From contig LR746276.1 in assembly GCA_902729315.2 (NCBI GenBank), positions 188,501 to 252,500 of the forward strand: a DNA stretch of 64,000 nucleotides, given 5' to 3'. The DNA is from Spirodela intermedia (taxonomy: Eukaryota; Streptophyta; Magnoliopsida; Alismatales; Araceae). The translations under genes and the position numbers were made by a program. The notes beneath the pieces were generated by a model. It had not been told where the DNA came from, ran no database searches, and saw nothing but the letters and a program-made list of their open reading frames with translations. Shown piece after piece: positions 1 to 10,002 of this stretch (position 1 is its first letter; each line of letters opens with the position of its first letter).

Positions 1-199
1 ACTTAGTGACTTTTTTGTCTGTGACAATGGATTTTGTTTCTGTTCTAGTCGTGGAGCGTTTCATTTACTAGAACCACGTGCAAGATTGGTTTTATCTAAC
101 TAACAGCGTTTCATGGGATTACTTTGTGTTTTGCGTCTGTTTTTAGCCTGTAAGAGTTTCTTTCTCACCACATGATTATTATTTTTTTATTTGTCGCAG

Positions 200-447
200 A
201 AGAGATGAAATGTCTCAGTCATATTCGAATACAGATGGCCACCCCTCTTTGGTTCATGAGATGCACGCTGGTCATAATCGATTAAGCCGTTTTGGGCAAC
301 AACCTCTTCATCGTTTTCAGCACATGCCGTCAACTTCCCTGCAAAGGAACAGGAGTCACCAGACGAGTCAGCTGATCAGACCCAATTTCAATACGGCAGA
401 TTCTCGCTCTGCTGCGAACCAGGCATTTGGTGGTAGCACTTCGTGGG
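200..447 (+). CDS. Possible internal exon of an unidentified gene
   Basis: An open stretch of about 82 codons begins after an acceptor at 198-199 and ends at a good donor (GTAAG at 448). It encodes a low-complexity segment rich in Ser, Gln, Asn, Arg and His, as in the disordered tails of RNA-binding or nuclear proteins. The parent gene would start left of the window. A possible next exon is about 622-675 (acceptor TTCCAG, donor GTGAGT), which keeps the frame and is Lys/Ser-rich. A possible terminal piece near 1704-1734 would end the frame shortly after. I do not recognise the family, and the exon chain is uncertain. Confidence 0.35.
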
Positions 448-1945
448 GTAAGATATCTTTCCATAAAGGCAGGCTTGATCGAAATTCCTAATATCATGCA
501 GACAAAGTGCTAGTTGGCCTTGACTTGCTCATATGCTTGCTTTTCAGTTTTTTTTAAGTTCCCTTGCATGATTTTTTGGAATTAGCTGATGCCAGTTAGT
601 CCCTAGTGAAATTGTTCCAGAAGAAAAGAAATCCTGTCACAGCAGTTCTGCTGCAAAGAGAGAAAAAGGAAGAAGTGAGTCTTTTTGGCTCCAATAGCCT
701 GAATCAGGGATGGAGGGGAGACTGAGTGGTTCTTTATGCATCCTCTTAAATATCTTCTTTTACGTTTTTTTTCCCCCTTCTCTCAAGATGAGGATGAGGG
801 ATGCTTGAAAATATTTGCAGTTGTACACAACGTTCATTTTTATTTCTTGAAGGATTTTGGCTCTCCAGATTGACTAATGTGATCGACCTGGATTCTGCCA
901 ATCTGCATCAGCCAATATAATTCTCAGACCCATATTCCTTTAACCTTGCATAAGTCTACAGTTAATGGTTTGTTTATATTGCTGAAAATGTGGTTTTCTA
1001 TCGGTTAGCCTTAGCCAGGTGCCTGAGACATTAGATAATATTTCGTGTCTTTATGTTTCAAGCAATGATCAGTTATTTTAGTGTCACTCTCGATTGGCAT
1101 GGCTCTGATTGATCTTGTATTTCAATTAGTCAACTCACAGGGAAATCCGTGAATATGATGCATGAGTGATTTGATGTCATGCTAATTATCTTAAAACCAA
1201 ATGTACTGCAGGAAGCTGACTCAGAGGGGGGAGCCCCACTTTTGTGTTCCATGTTATGACCTTGGACGTGGAAATTGTCAGGGGATTGTGAACATCCTCC
1301 TGTGAAAAATTATTCATGATGGATGATGACGCTGCTTAATTTCATATGCGAGAGGGGGATTTCATAACCAAGATGTGTGGAGGACTATGCATCATGAAAA
1401 TTGAGGTACTTTGCTTGTCGAAACTTATTGGAGCAAGAATGCGTATATTTTTTTCCTCTACATAATAGAAGAATGGTTCGCCCTGAGCAACATTCACTTG
1501 AGATTCTGGAAATTAAAGCATAGAAACTATAGCCTATTCGCATGTCGGAATGAATATCCAATGAATACGGATTATTCCTTGTGCACTCTACTCTGTACTA
1601 CATTCATAGCTCTGGGGCCTAAGGATTTTGCGTAAAATCTGCCACTTATGCCAGTTTGAACTATTGATTATTGAGATGGCTTATTTTTTGTTTTAGCCGC
1701 CAGGCCCGTTTGAATCATCTTCTGGTAGAGGAAAAGGATGATTAGGGCTTTCCTCTATTACCTGGTCTGCTATGTGGAATCTCAAACGGATAACAATCCC
1801 AAGTATCCTCCTTGTTCTTGTTGTTATTGTTCTTGGTTGAAAGAGGATTGAGGCAAATTTGGAGATTTGAGACAACATTTTTGGGGCGAATTTGTTCCCA
1901 TCTGGCAAATGTGAGCTCAGTAATCCATTCATATGATCATCTCAG
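448..1945. other. Intron-like or 3' UTR sequence, no confident gene
   Basis: The stretch is AT-rich and T-rich, as expected for introns or UTR of the gene at the left edge. Apart from the weak exon candidates at about 622-675 and 1704-1734, I see nothing in it that supports a separate gene. Confidence 0.4.
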
Positions 1946-2451
1946 ATTCCCGGTAGAAGCATGGGAAGGCACCATTTCAGATCAGTTGACTGTCATTTTA
2001 GGCAATCCTTTTTCAGTTCACGCTTTACATATGCCGAGACATCATGTCTGTCATCTTATCTATCGAATGCTGCATGCCCATCTGACATAGAGCAGGCTGA
2101 CGAAATTGTGATGCAGGGCCAAGGGTTGGACACACACTTGGCGGCGTCCTACCGTCGTCCCACGTTGCCGAGGACTATGGAGGAAGCATTGCCTGATCCG
2201 GAAAGGTGGCCTCGTTCCCCGTCTACGAGTCAACATTTTGCTGCCAGGAATGAAATTTGTACTCGAAATTTCATCTTCCTTGTGCTGTTTCTGCAAAAAA
2301 AAAAACCTTGTTTGGGTATCCCGAGCCGATGCTCTATAAAATGTAATCAGTCTTCTGTGATTATGCCATTCATGATTCATTTGCAGCGTCGCAGGACTCA
2401 GACCGCCCCTTCCGAAATCCCCTGCAGAAAATCCCATCTGGCCCAAGATGA
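1946..2451 (+). CDS. Possible 3' exons of an unidentified gene
   Basis: After an acceptor (CTCAG at 1941-1945) a frame stays open from 1946 to a possible donor at 2259. It joins in phase to 2387-2451 (acceptor TTTGCAG), which ends in TGA. The joined piece is about 125 codons, rich in Ser, Arg and charged residues, with no domain I recognise. It could be the tail of the same gene as the exon at 200-447, but I could not find a linking exon that keeps the phase. It may instead be 3' UTR or a separate transcript. Confidence 0.3.
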
Positions 2452-2851
2452 TCCGCCCATCTTCCTCGCCTAAGACGCTGCTGCGCATTGCCTCTCGACT
2501 TACCTGACATCTTCACTGAGCCTTTTTGCCTTGCAGCCGACCGTGAAGGAACTGTGTGGCTCCTCTCCGGTGCAGGCTCGTGGAGCTCGAGGACGCCTCT
2601 CCCTCCCTTCCTCGGTCCCTGTGCTCCAGTCTGTCGGCCATGTTTCCGCTGTGACCGTTGTGTGTCCCATGTTTCCGATGTGGGTGGTGTTCACCTTCTT
2701 GTCCCCCAGTGTCAGGGGTGGCTGATAGCGAGGCCATGCAGAAGACTGAGAACTTCGGGCTGAACTTTGATGGCCGAAGGAAGCCTTGGTCTTTTATTAG
2801 CCGGTCGGGGGGGTTCTTGCGGAGGGAAGGGGGAGGGAGAGGGATGAGAGA

Positions 2852-5800
2852 ATGCTCCCGACGCGATTCGTGCGGCCTGCGGGCGGCGCCGCCGAGAGCG
2901 CCAACCTGTACGTGGCGAACTGCGGCCCCGCCGTGGGGTTGTCCCTTTCGGACGTCGCCGCCGCGTTCGGGGCCTTCGGGGAGGTGGCCGGCGTCCACCT
3001 GGCGGACGGCTCGGGGGCCCGCGTCGTCGTCTGCTTCGCCGACGCCTGCTCTGCGAGAGCGGCCGTGGCGGCATGGGGCGGCGGCGCCCCCTGCGGTGCC
3101 CTCCGCGGGCGCACCCTTCACATCCGCTACTCCCTTCCCCAGCCACCGCCGTCCGCGGCCTCCGACGCTGCGCCCGTGGCGCTCGACGCGGAGGAGCTGG
3201 GGGTCCCCGGGGTCTACCTGGTGAAGGATTTTGTCACTGCGGAGGAAGAGAAGGTCGGAAAAGAGTGCACGCTGTTTCCTTTTACTCTTCCACCGTATTT
3301 TGTCACCGTATTCCCTCCTCTCTCTATGCCCTGACTCTCTCTCTCTCTCTCTCTCTCAGGAGCTCCTTGCAGCAGTTGACGCCAGGCCCTGGAGGCGCCT
3401 TGCGAAGAGGAGGGTGCAGCACTACGGGCACGCATTCCTCTATGAAGTAAGCTCACAGTCTTCCTAGTTTCATGCCCGTATGCGCTGGCCCATGGTAGAA
3501 ACGTTGCTGGATTGCCTTTTCTGGTGCTTCTTCTCTGTCTGCACACTTCTCTAAGGCCAATTCTTACATTAGACTAGAAAATCTCGAATGGGCAGTGACT
3601 GAAGAATCGGTGTCTTAACTAATCAGGGGAATTCGTCCTTGACGATGTGTAGTTTGGATTCTTGTTCTGTTGGAATCTCAAGTTGGGAACATTCAATCCC
3701 GGAAGCGCTGAGTGATGCGGGGCAGGGGAAGCATTTCTGAACAGAACTGGGAGAACCAGCTGCATATGCTCTGGGGATGAAGATGACAAACCAGTGCTTC
3801 AGAAACATGTTACCAGAGGCTAAGATGTTTTCTTTTTAGCGTGTTTTCCTCGCAATGATAGGTCGTAGGAGGAAGACGCGCATTTCTTTTTCTTCATTCA
3901 ATTTGCCTTTTGCCTTTTGATCTCACCAACAGAGTGGCTGCAGTAGTTGGCGCCATTCAACATGGGGTAGTTGGTTGCGCATCCATTCTTTAACGTTTTG
4001 TGCTGGACAGAGATAATGCACAGTGGGCAGAATCTTGAGATGCTGGGTGGCCGGCCTCTCTGGTTGGGGTTGAAGGAAAACCTTGAGATGGGCAGTGGTC
4101 GCCACAGTTCTTTTCTCTGACTTGAAATCAGCATAATTGTTCTTCAAGATGGGAGATAGTGGTCAAGCTTCACTCGATCAGGTTTGACATTCCTCTTTAT
4201 CAATGAAGATTAGGGAGTTAGCTTGGGTAGTGACATTCCTCTTTACGCCTTGTTGCTATCTGGGTTACCCCCCAAATCCCCCTTGCTAGTGACCAGTTTG
4301 CGTCTAAACATCCCCGCTGCCCCAGCTCAACCCGTGATCAGCGGATTCTGCGGTGTAAAAGGAATAGTGACGATGATGATGATGATGATGAAAGGGTCTT
4401 CAACCCATGTGAAACGTATTTTTTGAGAAGTAAAAAAAAAATAATCTTGCTTCTCACACGTATGAGCCCTCAGAGCTAGTGATAAAGCCTTTTCCCCTTA
4501 AGATGCGATCCGTCCTAAGAAAAATCCCTAATTTATATCCCGATAGCTCGAGTGGATCCACTGGTTTTGAAAACCAGAAGAAAGGGCTAGGAAATCCGTG
4601 TGTAAGCGGTCTCCAAAGCCTGTGATTCTTGGGGAAGGATGGTGAGGAAATGCTAGGTTCTTTACTTTTTCGTTAGATTATGGATTGTTTTCTTCTTCCT
4701 TGTTGGTCGAATGGCTTTCTTCCAAACATCCTCACGACGGATTCTCCTATTTTCGTGATGATACTATGCATTTAAAGTTGGTATCATCTAGATCATGCTC
4801 TTGAATATTTACCGCGATACTTCTTCTCAGCACAAGTGTTCTTTCTGACAGACAAGGAATGTCGATACGAAGCAGTTCCTGGGTGAGCTTCCATCCTTCT
4901 TATCTAATGTGCTCGAGAAAATCGCGTCGTTTCCTGGACTTGATGATGAAAGACAGGCCATTGATCAGCTGACGGTGAGATATGCATGCTTATATATCCC
5001 TTTTTATGAGACGCCATGAATCTGGCAAAAAGTTGTTCAAGTCGTTGAACAAACTCGAATGCTTTCAGGTCAATGAATACTCCCCCGGAGTGGGCTTGTC
5101 TCCTCATATAGACACTCATTCAGCTTTTGATGGGCCTATATTTAGCCTGTCATTAGCGGGTTCTTGCATCATGGAATTTAGGAAATATTCTCAGGGTTCA
5201 CGGCAGCCTCAGCCTGTTGCAATTACTGATACGGAAGAGGAAAACCAAAGCGAAAACCCTGCTCATTCCTCAGGTTCCATAAGGAAGGCTATATTTCTTC
5301 CTCCCAGGTCAATGCTAGTGATGTCTGGTGAAGGACGCTACGCATGGCATCATTACATCCCACATCATAAGGTATTGCTTTTCACTATGTCGTGCCATTT
5401 TTTTTGCCCCAAGAAGCTATGAATTGATTTTATTCAATGATTATTAATCAGGAGGTAAGTTTCATTAGATGACAAAGTAATGTCTCAGTTGCTTTACCAT
5501 GCTGTAGTTTGCCTGCGTTTCTCATCAGCAAGATCGGTTCTTTAATATTATCTTAATCTTTAGTCCTTGGGGTGAAAGAGGCTGCATCAGTTTCTATTGA
5601 TTTTAAAAATCCGGGACAAGAACCTAATCCTGCCTCTGGGTTGCTGAGCTGCTCCCTCCGTGGGAACCCACGGGCTCGGCCGCGTGGACCGGCCATCATG
5701 CGTCTAACCCACACAACCCCCCGTAGACTACCTACCTCCCTGACTTGGGCCAGCTGTAGCTCTGTATGAGGGGCGCCTCTTGATGGGCTGATGCTGTCAT

Positions 5801-6606
5801 GTTGACATTGTCAGGTTGACATTGTCAGAGGAAATGCGGTCAGAAGAGGTCGAAGGAGGGTTTCTTTCACCTTTCGGAAGGTTAGTGCTTGCTTAACCAA
5901 TCTCTGAAATTTCTTGCATGCAAGTTCGTGATGTTTTTCCGGATGTTCAGCTGACTGCAGTTTGTTATGTTGACTGATTGAGATTTGTCTGGATCACAGA
6001 CCGAATGGGTCTGTGCAGCAGCTGATGTGGAGCTCTCTCCGTCTTCTTTTCCTTTTTTGTCAACTTGTTGTGGGTAATGGTGAATCCGAGATATTATTAG
6101 GTGGGGCCAGCCGGAATCAGCTGATTCCAGCTGATTTTTTAATTTTATATCCCCACCAACAAAAAAAAAAAGAAAAAGAAAAAAAAACAGGGTCAACAGG
6201 TTTACTCAGTTGACCCTGTTTTGAGACCCTCTTGGGACATCCCAGCACGGGGAATTCAGTGATAACTGATTAACCACCACGCACGAGATAAAGAGAAGAG
6301 ATTTGCTCCTAGTGTGCCTTCGTCTCATTTCCCACCCAATCTGTGCGCCATTGACCATATCGTGTTTGTGCTGGAAATCTCCGTTTCGGGTTTGACTTTC
6401 TGTTCATCGTCATGACATAAGACGTGCCGGGCTTGCTGTGATTAGTGTCATCTGTTCAACCATCTGATTGACTTTTTTGATCGCTGCAGGTCAGATCTGG
6501 GCCTTGTCGCTGTGAACACTCGCAGTTCTGTGATTCTCAAAGGGATAGTGCTCGCTCATCTGGTGGAATAGAAGAAGATATCCGCTCCCATGGCATGGCA
6601 TCTTGA
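2852..6606 (+). CDS. ALKBH8: ALKBH8-type tRNA wobble-uridine hydroxylase (RRM + AlkB dioxygenase)
   Basis: Fe(II)/2-oxoglutarate dioxygenase of the ALKBH8 family. In plants it hydroxylates the methoxycarbonylmethyl group on wobble uridine of tRNA-Gly(UCC); the methyltransferase TRM9 is a separate protein. Six exons join in frame: 2852-3253, 3360-3446, 4852-4974, 5069-5371, 5815-5880, 6490-6606, giving 365 aa. An RRM occupies about residues 18-100 and the AlkB fold about 115-328. The iron ligands read H217-I-D219 in the motif PHIDTHSAF, with distal H299 in YAWHHYIP. The 2-oxoglutarate arginines lie in RRVSFTFRK (about 319-327). A Cys/His-rich tail CRCEHSQFC follows, as in plant members. There is no methyltransferase domain, as expected for plants. 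The first intron has a GTCGG donor and a (CT)n tract running into its acceptor. The gene converges on the PPR gene, with 144 bp between stop codons. Confidence 0.92.
3335..3357 (+). repeat. (CT)n microsatellite forming the polypyrimidine tract of ALKBH8 intron 1
   Basis: A perfect CT run ends two bases before the acceptor AG at 3358-3359, so the microsatellite is itself the polypyrimidine tract. Its length may affect splicing of the short first intron (3254-3359). Confidence 0.9.
4373..4391 (+). repeat. (GAT)n microsatellite in ALKBH8 intron 2
   Basis: A short run of about six GAT/ATG units lies inside intron 2 (3447-4851). No function is suggested. Confidence 0.8.
5801..5828 (+). repeat. 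14-bp tandem repeat across the intron 4/exon 5 junction of ALKBH8
   Basis: GTTGACATTGTCAG occurs twice in tandem (5801-5814 and 5815-5828). The first copy supplies the acceptor AG, and the exon begins with the second. The second copy ends in the same CAG and could serve as an alternative acceptor that removes 14 nt and shifts the frame. Confidence 0.9.
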
Positions 6607-6750
6607 TGTCGCCCACAGTTCACAGGGGAAGAAGCGTGCCTCTTATTCTCTCGGAGAATTCCCTCGCTTGGAGCTTGGGAGTCTCCGCTGTGGCCGTTGA
6701 CTACGAATGATCTCGCCGCAACCGGGGTGAATGCACGGCCTGGCCTGGGT

Positions 6751-9243
6751 TCATTCATCCGTCTCGGCCATATCGTCCAAGAAGACTGGAACCACATCCT
6801 GATAACCCTCTGACTTTGTGTTGTAACTCAGCTCGCGAAGCATCCCCTTGATCTGGTCGCGCTCCGGGTGCCACCCGTCCCTGGACATGAACCTATGGGA
6901 GGCGTCCCCGACCTTAATGGAACTGAATCCGGGCTCCTTCCTCAGCCCCTTGCTCCTCATCCGCCGCCTTATCCCGTTGACCTTCTCCCAGCTGCCCTCC
7001 GCCGCGTAGACGTTGGAGAGCAGAACGTGGTAGCCGGAGACCCCGGCGGCGGCGGCGCCACCAGCCCTCCTCTCGATCTCGAACAGCCGCTCCGCCACCC
7101 GCTTCCCCAGCTCGAGCTCCCCGTGCAGCCGGCAGGCCGCCAGAAGCGACCCCCAGATGCCCACGAAGCCGCCGTCCTCTCCGAGCTCCCTCGCGAAGTC
7201 GTACGCCTCCTTGATCCTCCCGGCCCTGCCCAACATGTCGACCACGCAGCAGTGGTGCTCGACGGAAGCAGGGATCTGAAACTCCTCCTCCATCAGGTGG
7301 AAGAGCTCGAGGCCTTCCTCGACCATGCCGGAGTGGCCGCAGGCCGTCATGGCGGCGACGAACGTGACGGCATCCGGCGCCATCCCCCGCCACTGCATCT
7401 CCCAGAAGAGGGAGAGGGCTCTGCAGCCCAGCCCGTGCGCGCCCAGCCCCGATATCATCGTCGTGTAAGTGACCGAGTTCTTCTCCCGCATTCCGTCGAA
7501 CACCTTCTCGGCGCCGTCGACGCAGCCGCACTTGGCGTACATGTCCACGAGGGAGGTGCCCACGAAGACGTTCTCGTCCAAGGCGCGCCGGATCGCGAAG
7601 CAGTGGACTTCTCGCCCCGAGCGGAGCCCCCCGGCCGCGCCGCAGGCCGGGATGACCGAGGAGAGGGTGACGGCGCTGGGAGCCAGGTGGTCGTCGTCTT
7701 CTTCCTCCAGCAGCATCTTCCTGAACAGGGCGACGGCGGGTTCGGCCTGCGCCGCTTGCGCGTAGCCGGCGATCATGGCGTTCCAGGTGACCAGGTCCTG
7801 CTCCCGCCGTTCTCCAGCCATGTCGAACAGGCGCCTGGCAATCTCCACGGCTCCCGACTTGGCGTACACGTCGATCAGATAGCTGTCCATCCCTGCTCCG
7901 CCGCCGATCCCGTGCCGGATGAGGTAGCCGTGCGCCTCCCTCCCCGTTCTGATGTCGCCCAAGTTCGAGGCGGCGGAGAGCGCCGCCGTGAGGGTCACGG
8001 CGTCGGCTCTCAGCCCATCTCTCTGCATCTCGCGGACGAGCAGGATCCCCTCGGTCTCGAGGCCGTTCTGCACGAGGGCGGACGCCATGGTGTTCCAGGA
8101 GACGACGTCCTTCTCGGGCATCTGGTGGAAGAGATCGAGGGCCGTCTGCACGGAGCCGCACCTCGAGTACATGACCATGAGGGCGTTCGAGAGGATCACC
8201 GGCGGCGGGGCCGTCGAGTTCTTGAGGATGAGCCCGTGGAGCTGCTCCCCGAGGCGGATCACCTGTAGCATCGAGGCGGCCATGAGGGCGGCGATGAGGG
8301 TCACCGTGTCGGCGAGGACGGCGTCCTGTGCCAAGATCTGGACGAAGAGGTCGAGGGCGTCTTCGGGGAGGTCGTTCTGGACGTACCCTCCGATCATGGC
8401 GTTCCACACCTCCGTGTTCCTGGTCGCAGAGCGATCGAAGGCTCGCCTCGCGGCGGAGACATCCGAGAGCTCGGAGAACATGCAGATCGCAGAGCTCGTG
8501 ACGATGGCGTCGTCGACGTATTCGTCGCCGTGCCTGAGGAGCATGCCGTAGAGGACCATGGAGTTCCGCCAGTCCTCCATAGCGGCCACTGCGGGGAAGA
8601 CGTTGACGAAGCTGACGGCCGACGGCCTGGTTCCGCCATCGACCATCTTCTTGAACATCTTCAGTGAGTCCAGCGGCCTCCGGGCCTTGAGAGCCCACCC
8701 AAGCATCGTGTTCCACGAGACGACGTTCCTCTTGGGCATCCGGTCGAACAGCAGCCGGACGGCGGCGGCGGCGCGGGGGCTCTCCGGCGAGCAGGCGGCG
8801 TACATGCCAAGGAGCGAGTTGTTGAGGACCCTGTTCCTGAGTAGCCCCGGCCGGGGCAGGCGCAGGAGGCGGCCGTGCAGGGACTCGCCGGCCCTCAGGC
8901 GGCGCTCGTCGGCGCAGGCCTTGAGCGTGGAGGAGAAGGTGTAGGCGTCAGGGGCGGCGTCCATGAGGGCGTAGAGGCGGAGCGCCTCCATGGGGAGGGA
9001 GTTGCAGACGTAGCCGATGAGGAGGGTGTTCCAGACGACGGTGGGGACGGGCCGCGGGAGGGTGTCGAAGAGGCGGCGGGCGAGCTCCAGCCGCCCCTCT
9101 TTGCAGAGCTGCCCCAGCTGCGCCCTCACCGAGAGCTTGCGCTTCGGAGTCCCATCTGGCGGGCCGCCGGAGAAGGCGAGGCTGCTTCCCGAGGCGGCGG
9201 CGGCCACAGAGGGCGGCGGGGGGAGATGAAAGGACGCCGACAT
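6751..9243 (-). CDS. PLS-class PPR protein with E domain, AEF1 (At3g22150)-like organellar editing factor
   Basis: Intronless 830-aa pentatricopeptide repeat protein. The N-terminus is rich in Ser, Ala and Pro and lacks acidic residues, fitting an organellar transit peptide. From about residue 40 to 690, P, L and S motifs alternate with recurring cores such as WNTMLGWALK, YVQNDLPEDALDLF and VVSWNTMASALVQNG. The tail from about 695 carries E/E+ motifs (WGSLLAACRLHGELELGK, then HVLLSNVYAAEGSWEKV) and no DYW deaminase domain, so a partner would supply deamination. The series of motifs matches Arabidopsis At3g22150 as I remember it (AEF1; rice MPR25), reported in editing of plastid atpF and mitochondrial nad5. 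I did not work out the base-contacting residues, so the target is inferred. The start is the first ATG of the frame. Confidence 0.93.
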   Translation of the reverse strand: MSASFHLPPPPSVAAAASGSSLAFSGGPPDGTPKRKLSVRAQLGQLCKEGRLELARRLFDTLPRPVPTVVWNTLLIGYVCNSLPMEALRLYALMDAAPDAYTFSSTLKACADERRLRAGESLHGRLLRLPRPGLLRNRVLNNSLLGMYAACSPESPRAAAAVRLLFDRMPKRNVVSWNTMLGWALKARRPLDSLKMFKKMVDGGTRPSAVSFVNVFPAVAAMEDWRNSMVLYGMLLRHGDEYVDDAIVTSSAICMFSELSDVSAARRAFDRSATRNTEVWNAMIGGYVQNDLPEDALDLFVQILAQDAVLADTVTLIAALMAASMLQVIRLGEQLHGLILKNSTAPPPVILSNALMVMYSRCGSVQTALDLFHQMPEKDVVSWNTMASALVQNGLETEGILLVREMQRDGLRADAVTLTAALSAASNLGDIRTGREAHGYLIRHGIGGGAGMDSYLIDVYAKSGAVEIARRLFDMAGERREQDLVTWNAMIAGYAQAAQAEPAVALFRKMLLEEEDDDHLAPSAVTLSSVIPACGAAGGLRSGREVHCFAIRRALDENVFVGTSLVDMYAKCGCVDGAEKVFDGMREKNSVTYTTMISGLGAHGLGCRALSLFWEMQWRGMAPDAVTFVAAMTACGHSGMVEEGLELFHLMEEEFQIPASVEHHCCVVDMLGRAGRIKEAYDFARELGEDGGFVGIWGSLLAACRLHGELELGKRVAERLFEIERRAGGAAAAGVSGYHVLLSNVYAAEGSWEKVNGIRRRMRSKGLRKEPGFSSIKVGDASHRFMSRDGWHPERDQIKGMLRELSYNTKSEGYQDVVPVFLDDMAETDE

Positions 9244-10002
9244 GGTCGGAGATGGGGGGGGGGGGGTCTCTACCTCCTCCTCCCGCTTTCCGCCGCCGGC
9301 ACCGCCGCTGCCGTTGCCGCTGCCGCGCCCTCTCTCGGCTCATCCATTCTCCTTATCATCCAGACACTGTCTGCCTACGTGTGGGGCGGAGGCGCGGTTT
9401 CGTCCGGACAACCCCCCCCTCTATCAAGGTAATCCTCCAGACCGTAAAAGGTCAACTGTCCCGCCATCATCCGCCTGGCATCTCCAAAACTGGGGCTTCT
9501 GGTGATACGGGATTTTTTTTTTTTTCTTTTTGTAGATCCCGAGTGTGGTCAACGCAGCTTCCTCAATTGGGGCATCTGTAGCTCCTCTTCTTCTTCCAGG
9601 CTACGAAGAAGCCGAAGCTGCACACACCTTGCTCTGGTTATCTATTTCAGCGCTGCCATCGCCATCCCCAAGAACAAGGAAGACTCTTCCAGCCGGGTCG
9701 GCGGGACTCGATCGGTCCAACGCAACTACGACGGATCAAATAGAGATTATATTTATCGACCCATCTTTGACTTTCAGGCAAAAATCCCCTCTTTGTCACA
9801 CAAAAATCCTTGACCTTTTTGGGAGGAGCAGCTGAGAAGAAGCGCACCTCGGAACAGAGGCCACGGGAGCTCCACCCTCTCACAGATTTTCACCGGGTTT
9901 ATTGCCTCCACGAAGAGCTTCTACTCAGAAGTATGCATCTATCGCTATGCATCTGCACTTTACACACCCCGTCGGCGGAGCTCCGGCCGAGGAAGACGCG
10001 CC
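9244..10002. other. Intergenic: PPR upstream region and SIG1 3' flank
   Basis: This holds the GC-rich leader and promoter of the minus-strand PPR gene (a G run at 9254-9267 and a pyrimidine-rich stretch near 9270-9360) and the 3' flank of the sigma factor gene. I see no further gene. Confidence 0.6.

Noticed and set aside
2513-3146. Minus-strand frames of 100-200 aa opposite the first ALKBH8 exon.
   Set aside because: Shadows of the GC-rich RRM-coding exon; the plus-strand reading has clear family homology.
4550-4600. tRNA-Ser-like string in ALKBH8 intron 2: D-arm-like GCTCGAGTGG and a perfect anticodon stem CTGGT-TTTGAAA-ACCAG (UGA).
   Set aside because: No T-arm (GTTCGAATC-type) and no pairing acceptor stem follow, so it is at most a relic.
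6868-8716. Long open frames of 466 aa (+) and 600 aa (-) overlapping the PPR gene.
   Set aside because: They are shadow frames of the GC-rich PPR coding sequence, with Arg/Pro/His-rich translations lacking any domain.
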